A stretch of DNA of 64,000 nucleotides, taken from positions 248,001 through 312,000 of the forward strand of contig NZ_CP155552.1 in NCBI RefSeq assembly GCF_036632915.2, in the 5' to 3' direction. The position numbers were made by a program, and so were the translations under genes. Under the pieces are notes generated by a model. That model was not told the DNA's origin. It saw nothing but the letters and a program-made list of their open reading frames with translations, and did not search any database. Shown piece by piece: positions 16,252 to 24,800 of this stretch; within the stretch, counting starts at the first letter, position 1, and the number at the start of each line of letters is the position of its first letter. Origin of the DNA: Faecalibacterium taiwanense. Lineage in GTDB: Bacteria > Bacillota > Clostridia > Oscillospirales > Ruminococcaceae.

Positions 16252-17481
16252 ATGAAAATTATTATCATCGGCAGCATTGCCGCCGGGGTTTCGGCCGCCG
16301 CCAGACTTGCCGCCGCCCAGCGCGGAGCGCAGATCACCGTCTACGAAAAAGGCGGCTTCTACTCCTGCGGCACCGGCGGCCTGCCCCATTATCTGTGCGA
16401 GGATCTGGACAGCCTGAACAAGGCCATTCAGGCCAAGGAGACTGAGCTGAACGCGCAGGGCATCACCGCACATCTGCGCCATGAGGTGCGCGGCATCGAC
16501 GCAGCCGCCCGCAAGGTGACGGTATGTGATCTTGCCACCGGACGCGTGTTTGAAGACCACTACGACAAGCTGGTGCTGGCCACCGGTTCTTCCAACCGTG
16601 TGCCGCAGGTGCCCGGCAGTGACCGCGTGGGCGTGCAGACCCTCAAGACCGTGGAAGATCTGATCTTCCTCAAGGAGTTCGTCCGCACCCCCTATGTGCG
16701 GGACATCGTGATCCTGGGCGGCAGCTGGGCCGGTTTGGAGATCGCAAAGTCCTTCCTCAAGCTGGGCCGCAATGTGCGTATCATTGAAAAAGAGCAGCAG
16801 CTTTTGCCCCAGTTTGACCCTGAGGTGAGCAAGCTGATCCAGAAGGAGCTGGAAGCGCAGGGCGTGCAGTTCAATCTGGGCGAGCAGGTGCGCTCCTTCC
16901 CGGGCCGTACCTTCGTGGAGCAGGTGCAGACCAACCGCGGCACCTACCCCTGTGACCTTTGCGTGGTAGCCATCGGCGTTACCCCCAACACCGGCCTGCT
17001 GGCCGGTACCGGGGCGCAGCTGGCACCCAATGGCGCTGTGCTCATTGGTGCCGACCTTGCCACCAGTGTGCCCAATATCTATGCCGTGGGCGACTGCGCG
17101 GCCTGCCGCGACGGCTCTCTGCGCACCAGCAGCCTGAAGGTGGCGGATCTGGAGATCGCCCGCACCGGCCTGACCGAGACCGAGGCCCGCAAGGCCGGTC
17201 TGCGGGTCAAGAGTGCAATGGCCACCGGCACCGACCGTCCGGGCATCTGCCCGAACCCCCACCGCATCACCATCAAGCTGGTGTATGAGGCCAATACCCG
17301 TCAGGTGCTGGGTGCGCAGGCATGGGGAGAAAAGAATGTTTCGGCCCGCATCAACGCCATTGCCGTTGCCATCCGCGCTGGCATGACCGTGGAAGCACTG
17401 GGTCAGGTGGATTTCGTCTATTCCTCCTCGTCCTGTTCCATTTGGGACCCGGTGCAGATCGTCTGCGGTCAGGCACAGTAA
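16252..17481 (+). CDS. FAD/NAD(P)-dependent disulfide-type oxidoreductase (NADH oxidase/CoA-disulfide reductase-like)
   Basis: A 409-residue flavoprotein with an N-terminal FAD Rossmann motif (IIIGSIAAGVSAAA), an NAD(P) motif (VILGGSWAGLEIA) and the second FAD motif (IYAVGDCAA). Cys39 in GFYSCG sits where NADH oxidases, NADH peroxidases and CoA-disulfide reductases carry their single redox Cys; the GGLPHYL that follows is closer to the CoA-disulfide reductase style. It ends somewhat short of the usual 440 residues. In the BMC operon it could reoxidise NADH or keep CoA and thiols reduced. It has no evident targeting peptide. The exact electron acceptor is unknown. Confidence 0.85.
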   Translation: MKIIIIGSIAAGVSAAARLAAAQRGAQITVYEKGGFYSCGTGGLPHYLCEDLDSLNKAIQAKETELNAQGITAHLRHEVRGIDAAARKVTVCDLATGRVFEDHYDKLVLATGSSNRVPQVPGSDRVGVQTLKTVEDLIFLKEFVRTPYVRDIVILGGSWAGLEIAKSFLKLGRNVRIIEKEQQLLPQFDPEVSKLIQKELEAQGVQFNLGEQVRSFPGRTFVEQVQTNRGTYPCDLCVVAIGVTPNTGLLAGTGAQLAPNGAVLIGADLATSVPNIYAVGDCAACRDGSLRTSSLKVADLEIARTGLTETEARKAGLRVKSAMATGTDRPGICPNPHRITIKLVYEANTRQVLGAQAWGEKNVSARINAIAVAIRAGMTVEALGQVDFVYSSSSCSIWDPVQIVCGQAQ

Positions 17482-17496
17482 GCGGAGGGTGAACAC

Positions 17497-18656
17497 ATGG
17501 CAGAACGCATCAACGCCGTCAAGACCAGCTTTTTTGGCAAGGGTGCCATCCGTCTTCTGGGACCGGAGCTTCAGAAGATGGGCATCCGCCGTGCTTTGCT
17601 GGTGACGGACCGCTTTCTCTATGATTCCGGTGCCGCTGCCCGGGTCGGTCAGGTACTGTCCGATGCCGGTGTGGAGTACGCCGTGTACTACAATGTGCAG
17701 CCCAACCCCACCGTACAGGTGGTGAACGACTGCATTGCCGCAGCCCGCACCCTGCAGGTGCAGCTGCTGGTGGCCCTGGGCGGCGGCAGCGCCATCGATA
17801 CCGCTAAGGCAGCCAGCATCGTGGTGGCCTGCGGCGGTACCGTGGAACAGTACGAGGGCGAGAACAAGTCCTCCAAGCCCGGCCTGCCCATCGTGGCGGT
17901 GAACACCACCGCCGGTACCGGCAGCGAGTGCACCTCCTTCTACATCGTCACCGACCCTGTCCGCCACAGCAAAATGGCCATGGTGGACCCCAACTGCATG
18001 GTCAGCATTGCGGTGAACGACACCGACTTCATGTCCTCCATGCCGCCCAAGCTCACCGCAGCCACCGGCATGGACGCGCTGACCCACGCCATCGAGGCGG
18101 CGCTTTCCAAAACGCCAACCCGCTCACGGACAAGGATGCCTACTGGGCCATGCAGGCGATCGTGCAGAACCTGCCCCGGGCCGTTGCCAACGGTCAGGAT
18201 GAAGCCGCCCGCACCATGATGGCCTATGCCGAAAATGTGGCAGGCATGGCTTTCTCCAACGCGGGCCTTGGCATGGTGCATGCGATGGCACACGCGCTGG
18301 GCGGACACTACAACCTGCCCCACGGTGTGTGCAATGCGGTGCTGCTGCCCTACGTGCTGGCCTTCAACAGCCGCAGCCCGGTGTGCCGGGAGCGGTTCAT
18401 GACCATTGCCGCTGCCATGGGCCTGCAGGGCACTTTTACCCCGGACACTGCCGCACCGGCAGTGATCCAGTTTGTCCGTCAGCTCAGTGCAGGCGTGGGC
18501 ATCCCCGCAAACCTTGCGCAGCTGAACAAGGTGGACCCTGCAGATTTTGCCGCGCTGGCAGAGCTTGCCCTGCACGACACCTGCATGTCCACCAACCAGA
18601 TCACCCCCACCCGCGACGAGGTGGTGGCGGTGTATACCGCCGCATTCCGCGGGTGA
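17497..18656 (+). pseudogene. iron-containing alcohol dehydrogenase, interrupted by a frameshift
   Basis: Two overlapping frames together give a 386-residue group III alcohol dehydrogenase. The first holds the NAD-binding GGGSAIDTAKA and TTAGTGSE motifs and the start of the metal site (GMDALTHAIEA); the second holds GLGMVHAMAHALGGHYNLPHG with the remaining His ligands. The break is at about 18108-18112, where TCCAAAACGCC needs one more A to restore SKNANPLTDKDAYW. All other catalytic residues are intact, so this may be a sequencing error. The enzyme would reduce the BMC aldehyde to alcohol and regenerate NAD+. It is the last gene of the operon, 16 bases after the flavoprotein gene. Confidence 0.88.
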
Positions 18657-18690
18657 ACTTTGAGACCTCCTCCATTTTCTCCATACCCAA

Positions 18691-18735
18691 ACAAAGCCGC
18701 CGCTCTCCCTCTGCAAGGGAATGCGGCGGCTTTGT
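18691..18735 (+). terminator. terminator of the BMC operon
   Basis: ACAAAGCCGCCGC pairs with GCGGCGGCTTTGT around a 19-base loop, 35 bases after the alcohol dehydrogenase stop. Confidence 0.7.
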
Positions 18736-18823
18736 GCTGTAAAAAGGGGTGGTGGGATTGTTTTTAAAGAGGATTCTGTTATAATAAAATGAAAATGCGG
18801 CGCAGAAGTAAGAGGAGAAAGCG

Positions 18824-19702
18824 ATGGAAACAAGAGAAAAACAGGCGTACCTGATAGAAGCACATAAATGTGATGAGATGCTTCTGACCCTGTTGCGGAT
18901 GCTGGATGTACCGTGGAATGATATATTCATCCACATGGACAGCAAAAATACGGACTACCAGCCGGAAACGGTGGAGTGCCGCATGAAATATGCGAAAGTG
19001 TTTCACGCAAAACGGCACAGTGTTGTGTGGGGCGGTGTCAGTCAGGTAAAAGCGGAGCTTGTGCTATTGAAAACAGCAGTGGCCCATGGCCCGTATCAGC
19101 ATTACCACCTGATCTCCGGTGTGGATCTGCCCATTCAAACACAAGAAGATATCCGTGCATTTTTTGAGGCAAACCCGGACGTGGAATTTGTCCATTTCGA
19201 CCCGCACCCGTTCAGCCCATTCAACGATGAGCGCGTTTATTACCGGCACTTTTTTCAGAATATCGATCTGCGCCGCCATCCGGTGCTCGGCGTGATCAAT
19301 GGAATCCTGCTGTCGGGCCAGAAACTGCTGAAAATAAAGCGCAATCAGGACGTTCACTTCACAAAGGGCAGCAACTGGTTCAGCTGCACGGACGGCTTTG
19401 CACGGTATCTGTTGACAAAAGAAGAGTGGATCCTGCAGGTGCTGGACAAGACCTTTTGCTCGGACGAGTTCTTTGTGCAGACACTGATCGCGCAGTCGCC
19501 GTATCAGGATAAGATCTATCAGGGGCCGGGTGATACCAGTGCCCGTGCCATCGATTGGGACAGAGGCAATCCGTGGGTCTGGAAATACGCTGATCTGGAA
19601 CAGCTGAAAGCATCGCCCTGCATGTTTGCCAGAAAATTTGATATCGAAAAAGAACCGGAGCTTGTGCATGAAATAGAACGCCTGTATGCACCTCATATAT
19701 AA
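18824..19702 (+). CDS. core-2/I-branching enzyme-like glycosyltransferase (GT14 type)
   Basis: A 292-residue cytoplasmic protein resembling beta-1,6-N-acetylglucosaminyltransferases of the Branch family: early AYLIEAHKCDEMLLTLLRML, then DIFIHMDSK, YHLISGVDLPIQTQEDI (the hallmark of bacterial GT14-like proteins), and late FTKGSNWFSCTDGFA and SDEFFVQTL. It probably adds a sugar to a cell-surface glycan. It starts at an ATG after AGAGGAGAA, stands alone, and ends in a hairpin shared with the convergent ATPase gene. The GC content is visibly lower than its neighbours, which is common for surface-glycan genes and may reflect transfer. Confidence 0.82.
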   Translation: METREKQAYLIEAHKCDEMLLTLLRMLDVPWNDIFIHMDSKNTDYQPETVECRMKYAKVFHAKRHSVVWGGVSQVKAELVLLKTAVAHGPYQHYHLISGVDLPIQTQEDIRAFFEANPDVEFVHFDPHPFSPFNDERVYYRHFFQNIDLRRHPVLGVINGILLSGQKLLKIKRNQDVHFTKGSNWFSCTDGFARYLLTKEEWILQVLDKTFCSDEFFVQTLIAQSPYQDKIYQGPGDTSARAIDWDRGNPWVWKYADLEQLKASPCMFARKFDIEKEPELVHEIERLYAPHI

Positions 19703-19745
19703 AAACAGTGCCGGACAGTTTTCAGGCTGTCCGGCACTGTTTTTT
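19701..19745. terminator. bidirectional terminator between convergent genes
   Basis: AAAAACAGTGCCGGACAG and CTGTCCGGCACTGTTTTT form a perfect stem with an eight-base loop, with A and T runs on both sides. It serves the glycosyltransferase gene and the metal ATPase gene. Confidence 0.9.
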
Positions 19746-21636
19746 ACTGTTCATTCTTTTTCGCCAGATCCTTGGTGTACAGGGCACGGGTGGCGTTGAG
19801 CACAGCCAGCACCATCACGCCCACATCGGCAAAGATGGCGGTCCACATGCTGGCCATGCCGATCGCGCCCAGCACAAGGCAGGCAAACTTGATGGCCAGT
19901 GCAAACACGATGTTCTGGTACACGATGCGTAATGTGCGGCGGGCAATGCGCATGGCCAGTGCGATCTTGGCGGGGTCGTCGTCCATCAGCACCACGTCAG
20001 CGGCCTCAATGGCAGCGTCAGAGCCAAGAGCGCCCATTGCAATGCCCACATCGGCACGGGACAGCACCGGGGCATCGTTGATGCCGTCGCCCACAAAGGC
20101 AAGGTTCTCTTTGGGCCGCTTTGCGGCGAGCAGCGTTTCGATCTGGTCTACCTTGTCGCCCGGCAGCAGGCCCGCATGGTATTCATCCAGCCCAAGCTCT
20201 GCGGAAACGGCCTTTGCAACCGGCTCGGCATCGCCGGTCAGCATCACGGTCTTGCGCACACCGGCATCCTTCAGCCCCCGGATGGCCTGTGCACTGTGGG
20301 GCTTTACCACATCGGCGATCAGCAGATAACCGGCGTACATGCCCTCGATGGCCACATGCACGATGGTGCCGGTCTCGCTGACGGCGGGAGCCTTCAGGCC
20401 CAGCTTTTCCATCAGGCGGGCGTTGCCGGCAGCAACGGTCCTGCCGTCCACCTTGGCGGTCACGCCGTGGCCGCCCAGCTCCTGCACATCGGTGACACGG
20501 TTCGGATCGATCTCCCTGCCGTAAGCGGCCTTGATGCTGAGGGAGATGGGGTGCTTGGACCAGCTCTCGGCCAGCGCGGCAGCTTCCACCAGCTGTTCCT
20601 CGCTGGTGCCCTCTGCGGGGTGGATGCCGGTCACTTTAAAGGTGCCCTGGGTCAGGGTGCCGGTCTTGTCGAACACAACGATGCCGGTGCGGGCCAGCTC
20701 TTCCAGATAGGTGGAACCCTTGACCAGAATGCCGCAGGCAGATGCACCGCCGATACCGCCGAAGAAGCTCAGGGGAATGCTGATGACCAGTGCGCAGGGG
20801 CAGCTGATAACAAGGAAGGTCAGGGCACGGTAGACCCAGTCGCCAAAGCGGGCGGGCTGGCCCATGAGCAGCAGCACGATGGGCGGGATAAAGGCCAGAG
20901 CCAATGCGCCATAGCACACGGCGGGGGTGTACACGCGGGCAAAACGGGTGATGAAGTTCTCGGCGCGGGCCTTCTTCATGCTGGAATTTTCCACCAGATC
21001 GAGAATTTTGGAAACGGTGGATTCGCCGAATTCCTTGGTGGTCTTTACCTTCAGCAGGCCGGTCATGTTCACGCAGCCGCTGATGACCTCATCGCCGGTC
21101 TGCACATCGCGGGGCAGGCTCTCGCCGGTCAGGGCGGCGGTGTTCAGGGCAGAAGCGCCCTCCACGATCACGCCGTCGATGGGCACGCGCTCACCGGGCT
21201 GGACCACGATCACGGTGCCGATCTCCACGTCGTCCGGGTCCACCTGCTCCAGCCTGCCGTCCTCGCCCTCAATGTTGGCGTAGTCCGGACGGATGTCCAT
21301 CAGGCTGGAAATGCTCTGCCGGCTCTTGCCCACGGCCACGCTCTGGAACAGCTCGCCGATCTGGTAGAAGATGATAACGGCACAGCCCTCCACGTAGTCG
21401 CCCAGTGCAAATGCACCCACAGTGGCAACGGCCATCAGGAAGCACTCGTCAAAGGGCTGACGGTTCTTGATGCCAAGCAGTGCCTTGCGCAGCACATCCC
21501 AGCCGACCACCAGATACGGGATGCAGTACAGTACCAGCTCCACCGGCGTGGGGAACTGGGGCAAAAGCTTGAGGATGAGCACCAAAATCAGCGCAATGAT
21601 GATGCGCTGCAGGTTCTTTTTCTGCTTTTTGTTCAT
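19744..21636 (-). CDS. heavy-metal translocating P-type ATPase (P1B, Zn/Cd/Co class likely)
   Basis: A 630-residue P1B-type ATPase exporting a soft metal. Visible motifs are the CPx helix ISCPCALVIS, the phosphorylation site FDKTGTLTQG, the TGES actuator loop, the HP signature SKHPIS, and VGDGINDAPVLSRADVGIAMG in the hinge. It begins directly with membrane helices and lacks the usual N-terminal HMA domain, which is instead encoded as a separate protein at 22191. I chose the ATG with AAAGGAG upstream; the frame runs further but without a site. The ArsR gene upstream on the same strand makes a metal-efflux module. SCPCA fits Zn/Cd or Cu; specificity is uncertain. Confidence 0.93.
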   Translation of the reverse strand: MNKKQKKNLQRIIIALILVLILKLLPQFPTPVELVLYCIPYLVVGWDVLRKALLGIKNRQPFDECFLMAVATVGAFALGDYVEGCAVIIFYQIGELFQSVAVGKSRQSISSLMDIRPDYANIEGEDGRLEQVDPDDVEIGTVIVVQPGERVPIDGVIVEGASALNTAALTGESLPRDVQTGDEVISGCVNMTGLLKVKTTKEFGESTVSKILDLVENSSMKKARAENFITRFARVYTPAVCYGALALAFIPPIVLLLMGQPARFGDWVYRALTFLVISCPCALVISIPLSFFGGIGGASACGILVKGSTYLEELARTGIVVFDKTGTLTQGTFKVTGIHPAEGTSEEQLVEAAALAESWSKHPISLSIKAAYGREIDPNRVTDVQELGGHGVTAKVDGRTVAAGNARLMEKLGLKAPAVSETGTIVHVAIEGMYAGYLLIADVVKPHSAQAIRGLKDAGVRKTVMLTGDAEPVAKAVSAELGLDEYHAGLLPGDKVDQIETLLAAKRPKENLAFVGDGINDAPVLSRADVGIAMGALGSDAAIEAADVVLMDDDPAKIALAMRIARRTLRIVYQNIVFALAIKFACLVLGAIGMASMWTAIFADVGVMVLAVLNATRALYTKDLAKKNEQ

Positions 21637-21894
21637 ACAAAACTCTCCTTTTGCGGGATCCATGGGCCGCATCACGCTGCGGCGGGCGGGAATTTCAACA
21701 ACTTTTCCCCATAAAAATGGATATTCCACGGTTTTACCCGTGTTTTCCACACAGTTTTTCAGGCGTAAAAGCGCTTTTCCACGTTTATTTTACGTTTTTT
21801 CCGCAAACGGTGTTGAAAACTGAGTGGAAACTGTTGAAAACTGTCTGATTTTTCAACAGAAAAAGTTATTGCACAACACAATCGCACACAAAGT

Positions 21895-21962
21895 AAAAAG
21901 CATCTGCACATTCGTTTGAGCTCTCAGAAAATCTACGAATTCTTGCTGCAGATGCTTTTTTC
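21895..21962 (-). terminator. hairpin between the HMA gene and the ATPase gene
   Basis: AAAAAGCATCTGCA and TGCAGATGCTTTTTT form a 14-base stem with a long loop. It reads as a terminator on either strand and may reduce read-through into the ATPase gene. Confidence 0.6.
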
Positions 21963-21971
21963 TTTAGCGGG

Positions 21972-22159
21972 CTCGCCCTCTCAGTCAAATCCTTTGGATT
22001 TGCCAGCTCTCCCAAAGGGAGAGCCCTTGGCAGTCCACGCAAACTTCATCTCTTTGCCAAGGCCTCTCCCTTTGAGGAAAGACTTCCCCCGGCCGGGGGA
22101 AGATGTCGCGTAGCGACAAAAGGGGGAGTGTGTCACCGCAGGTGACGGAGAGGGCGAGG
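21972..22159. repeat. palindromic intergenic repeat, copy 1
   Basis: Terminal inverted repeats are CTCGCCCTCTCAGTCA on the left and the complement of TGACGGAGAGGGCGAG on the right. Inside are CTCTCCCAAAGGGAGAG and the module CTTCCCCCGGCCGGGGGAAG. It belongs to the dispersed family described in the findings. It contains no open frame of its own. Confidence 0.85.
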
Positions 22160-22190
22160 CTGTTGATCGTGTGCAGCAACCTGCCGCGCA

Positions 22191-22412
22191 TCAGATGTCA
22201 AAGATCTCGCAGTCGTCCTCCACCTTCTTGCAGGCGGCCAGAACGTTCACCATGGTGTCGTGGGGGTCTGCACCTTCAGAGAACTCCACCTTCATCTTCT
22301 GGGTCATAAAGCTGACGGTAGCATTTGCCACGCCTGCAACGGTGTTGGCAGCGTCTTCCATCTTCTGAGCGCAGTTTGCGCAGTCCACTTCGATCTTGTA
22401 GCTCTTCTTCAT
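22191..22412 (-). CDS. stand-alone heavy-metal-associated (HMA) domain protein
   Basis: A 73-residue ferredoxin-like HMA domain with a CxxC motif (VDCANCAQKM) and the usual beta-alpha-beta pattern. Such proteins bind Cu(I) or Zn(II) and either chaperone the metal or act as a regulatory domain of the P1B ATPase. Here the nearby ATPase lacks its own HMA domain, so this looks like the same domain supplied in trans. The start is the ATG at MKKSYKIEV after an AGGCTGG-like site; it follows the ArsR gene by 19 bases in the same operon. Confidence 0.88.
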   Translation of the reverse strand: MKKSYKIEVDCANCAQKMEDAANTVAGVANATVSFMTQKMKVEFSEGADPHDTMVNVLAACKKVEDDCEIFDI

Positions 22413-22431
22413 AAGTAATACCAGCCTTTCG

Positions 22432-22767
22432 TTATTCTTCGATATGATCCATCCCCATGGAGAGGATGCTGCGCACATGGTCATCGTCTAGTGCGTAGTA
22501 AACGGTTTTGCCCTCGCGCCGGAACCGCACGAGCTTGGAATCCTTGAGCACCCGCAGCTGATGGCTCACCGCCGACTGGCTCAGCTGCACGGCGTTTGCA
22601 ATGTCCTGCACGCACAGCTCGTTGTCGTGCAGTGCATACAGGATCTTGATGCGGGTGGAGTCGCCGAACACCCGGAACAGGTCGGCCAACTCGTACAGCA
22701 CCTCGTCGTCCGGCATATCCAAGGCTTCCGGCTGCGGCGCGGGCATTGCTTCCTTTATTTCCGCCAT
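22432..22767 (-). CDS. ArsR/SmtB family metal-responsive repressor
   Basis: A 111-residue winged-helix repressor. The recognition region LCVQDIANAVQLSQSAVSHQLRVLKD and the wing VRFRREGKTVYYAL are typical SmtB/CzrA features, and the C-terminal DDDHVRSILSMGMDHIEE carries His and Asp residues where alpha-5 zinc sites occur in CzrA/SmtB. It also has ELCVQD, a Cys at the alpha-3 position. I chose the ATG after GGAGATG rather than the in-frame start at 22812, which would lie over the operator. It probably represses its own operon (itself, HMA protein, ATPase) and lets go when metal binds. Confidence 0.92.
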   Translation of the reverse strand: MAEIKEAMPAPQPEALDMPDDEVLYELADLFRVFGDSTRIKILYALHDNELCVQDIANAVQLSQSAVSHQLRVLKDSKLVRFRREGKTVYYALDDDHVRSILSMGMDHIEE

Positions 22768-22795
22768 GTTGACATCTCCCTTCGTTGTGGATTCA

Positions 22796-22813
22796 CATGA
22801 ACGATTGTTCATG
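22796..22813 (-). promoter_or_regulatory. ArsR operator
   Basis: The 18-base perfect palindrome CATGAAC-GATT-GTTCATG, with an extra half-site GTTCAT adjoining it, lies between the -10 and the start codon. It matches the TGAACA-type operators of ArsR/SmtB regulators. Confidence 0.8.
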
Positions 22814-22818
22814 TGTTC

Positions 22819-22847
22819 ATAGTAGCACGCAGAATGCTCCTTGTCAA
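22819..22847 (-). promoter_or_regulatory. promoter of the arsR-HMA-ATPase operon
   Basis: TTGACA (perfect) and TACTAT are spaced 17 bases apart on the minus strand, directly before the operator. Confidence 0.8.
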
Positions 22848-23009
22848 GGCTTTTTTAAAGATTTTCGGCGTCTGCTCTAAATTGATGAAATTTGCCTTAA
22901 AACGCAGAAAATTTGCGTTTTTGAATCGCAATAAGGATGCGGATCGGAGGGAAGGCGAAAACAAAAAAGGAACCGTAGATTTCTGCGGTTCCATGAGTCA
23001 AGAGGACAT

Positions 23010-23606
23010 TTACTTGTCCAGATAGATCCATTCAATTGTGTATTGCTCTGCATCAGAGCCGGTTGCGGAGACAATGTTTTTTACGTAGTCTTCCATCAGC
23101 TGCTGCGCCTGCTGCTGGGCCAGTGTCAGAAGCGGTTTGTAGTCTGTGGCTTCGGCCTGCAGATCTTGCTGTGCCTGAGTCAGGATGGCTTTGCTGTCCT
23201 CGGCGGTGATGGTGGCAGAATCCTTATCCACGATGTAAGCATTTTCATCTAGAGAGGTGGAATCTACCTTGCAGTACAACAGTTCAGCCTTTGGAATGGA
23301 GATTGTGACGTGTTTACCGGAAAGTTCCATTTTTACCTTGGAAGCATCTAGACCGTATTTTGCAACGCCAACATATTCGACCCAGGCTTTTTTATCTTTG
23401 GCCATCCACAGAAATTTTTCGGCATCTTTTTGTTCGAACTTGACAACATTGTGGAAATAACCTTCTAGAACTGAAAGTTGGCAGATGGATTTCAGCTGAC
23501 CCTCATCCGGGGCGGGAACCTCGACGGGTTCGGTCTTTCCGCAGGCAGTGAACAGAAAGAGCGTAAGAGCAACAGACAAAAGGCAGATGTACTTTTTAAG
23601 ATTCAC
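23010..23606 (-). CDS. DUF4230 family lipoprotein
   Basis: About 198 residues, starting most plausibly at a GTG with AAGGAAG upstream. The N-terminus (LKKYICLLSVALTLFLFTAC) is a lipoprotein signal with a Cys at the lipobox, followed by a Pro/Glu linker. The rest has the layout of DUF4230: ICQLSVLEGYFHNVVKF, then YVGVAKYGLDASKVKMEL and VTISIPKAELLYCKVD, with a late Gln-rich helix. It should be anchored outside the membrane. Function is unknown. The gene overlaps the end of a second DUF4230 gene by 11 bases, so the two are co-translated and probably act together. Confidence 0.8.
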   Translation of the reverse strand: MNLKKYICLLSVALTLFLFTACGKTEPVEVPAPDEGQLKSICQLSVLEGYFHNVVKFEQKDAEKFLWMAKDKKAWVEYVGVAKYGLDASKVKMELSGKHVTISIPKAELLYCKVDSTSLDENAYIVDKDSATITAEDSKAILTQAQQDLQAEATDYKPLLTLAQQQAQQLMEDYVKNIVSATGSDAEQYTIEWIYLDK

Positions 23607-24237
23607 TTTCAGCACTTCCTTCCTGAATTTCTGCGGGTTCTGTGTTCTTCTCCTGGATAACCAGAGAGTAATCACTACAGATGGCCTGCATGACGGGTTC
23701 GGCCAATGCGCGTACAGTGTTTTCTGCGTTCATTTGTGCGATGCTGAGCAAAGCACTTTCGCTGGTGCATTCCTGCCGGATATCGGTTTCACACGCCGTA
23801 AATGCGGCGTCCAGCACAGAGATATTGTCGGCTTTTTTATTCTGGAAAATGAAATCAAGCGAATCCGGATCAACAACGGTGTCCTGAATTTTTACTTCCG
23901 GGAGAGTTGCGGTGATCGTTTTGGTTTCTTTATTTTCGGAAAACGTTACCTCCGAAAAATCAATGCCAGCATAGACGGAAGCGGTATAGCAGATATAGTA
24001 ATCGATTTTTTTCAGATTTTTCTGGTTTGGAATCTCTACAATGCCCTGATATTGGAATACGGCAGTGGAAAGATCACTGGTCTTGACGATTTTTTCAAGG
24101 GTGGTCGTGACATCAATTTGAGGTTCGGGTTTCTTTTTGGGAATCTGAGCAACTAGGGCAACGATGCAGACCAGAATGACCGAAGCCGTAAGAAGCAGTA
24201 GTTTTGGATGCAAGTTCTTTTTTGTGGATTCTTCCAT
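23596..24237 (-). CDS. DUF4230 family membrane-anchored protein
   Basis: A 213-residue protein with one N-terminal membrane helix (HPKLLLLTASVILVCIVALV) and an extracellular DUF4230-like domain: TVVTTLEK-type start (DVTTTLEKIVKTSDLSTAVFQYQG), DYYICYTASVYAGIDFSEV, and TITATLPEVKIQDTVVDPDSLDF. It is a diverged paralogue of the downstream lipoprotein. The ATG is preceded by AAGGAG. No partner genes hint at a role. Confidence 0.78.
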   Translation of the reverse strand: MEESTKKNLHPKLLLLTASVILVCIVALVAQIPKKKPEPQIDVTTTLEKIVKTSDLSTAVFQYQGIVEIPNQKNLKKIDYYICYTASVYAGIDFSEVTFSENKETKTITATLPEVKIQDTVVDPDSLDFIFQNKKADNISVLDAAFTACETDIRQECTSESALLSIAQMNAENTVRALAEPVMQAICSDYSLVIQEKNTEPAEIQEGSAESES

Positions 24238-24800
24238 TTTGATTTCTCCTTGTTTTGCTTGGGCGTAGTTCGCCTTCTTAACAGAAGCTGAAATTTTCGC
24301 GTCGAGCTGCAAAGCTGTTAAGGTAAATAGTAACCCCCTCCGCATAATCTTGTCAAGAAAAATAGTGAATTGAAAAAGAAAATGTCACTTTCCGCCACAG
24401 CTTTTCTCCGTGAAAAAGTAGATCCGAAACGACAGCAGTTGTTTCGGATCTACAAATTATAAAAATAATTTTTCCGCTGAATATGGCCAGAGCAAAGCGG
24501 AGGCCGTTTTAAATCATCAGCGCTTCTGCTTTCCCGCGCACTATGGCAGACACATTCCAAATAGCGGGCAGCACTGAAAGCCGGGGCCGTATGCGGCTGC
24601 AGTCGATCCGCTGCGCAAACGCGAATTTGTTCATGGAATGCCGCTCTTTCCGCTCCTTGGCAGCCCGTTTGCGCAAAAAGAAAAAGAGAAATTCACAAAA
24701 AAGTGCAAAATAGGGTGCGTTCTGGTGCAAAATGTGGTATCTTATAAAGGTGTTCAAAAATAAAATGCGCCATACGGCGCGCAAAAGGAGAGGAAAGTAT
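24238..24800. other. 563-base intergenic region: hairpin and short repeated element
   Basis: The DUF4230 promoter region lies at the left. At 24416-24455 GTAGATCCGAAAC and GTTTCGGATCTAC form a strong stem. At about 24466-24508 there is a segment containing CCAGAGCAAAGCGGAGG that recurs at 59789-59815. A 41-codon minus-strand frame ending at 24509 is open but unsupported. AT-rich sequence near 24700-24760 is the likely promoter of the thioesterase gene. Confidence 0.5.

Noticed and set aside
24509..24634. A 41-codon minus-strand frame ending at 24509
   Set aside because: The ribosome site is weak and the composition is not persuasive; mentioned only in connection with the short repeat.
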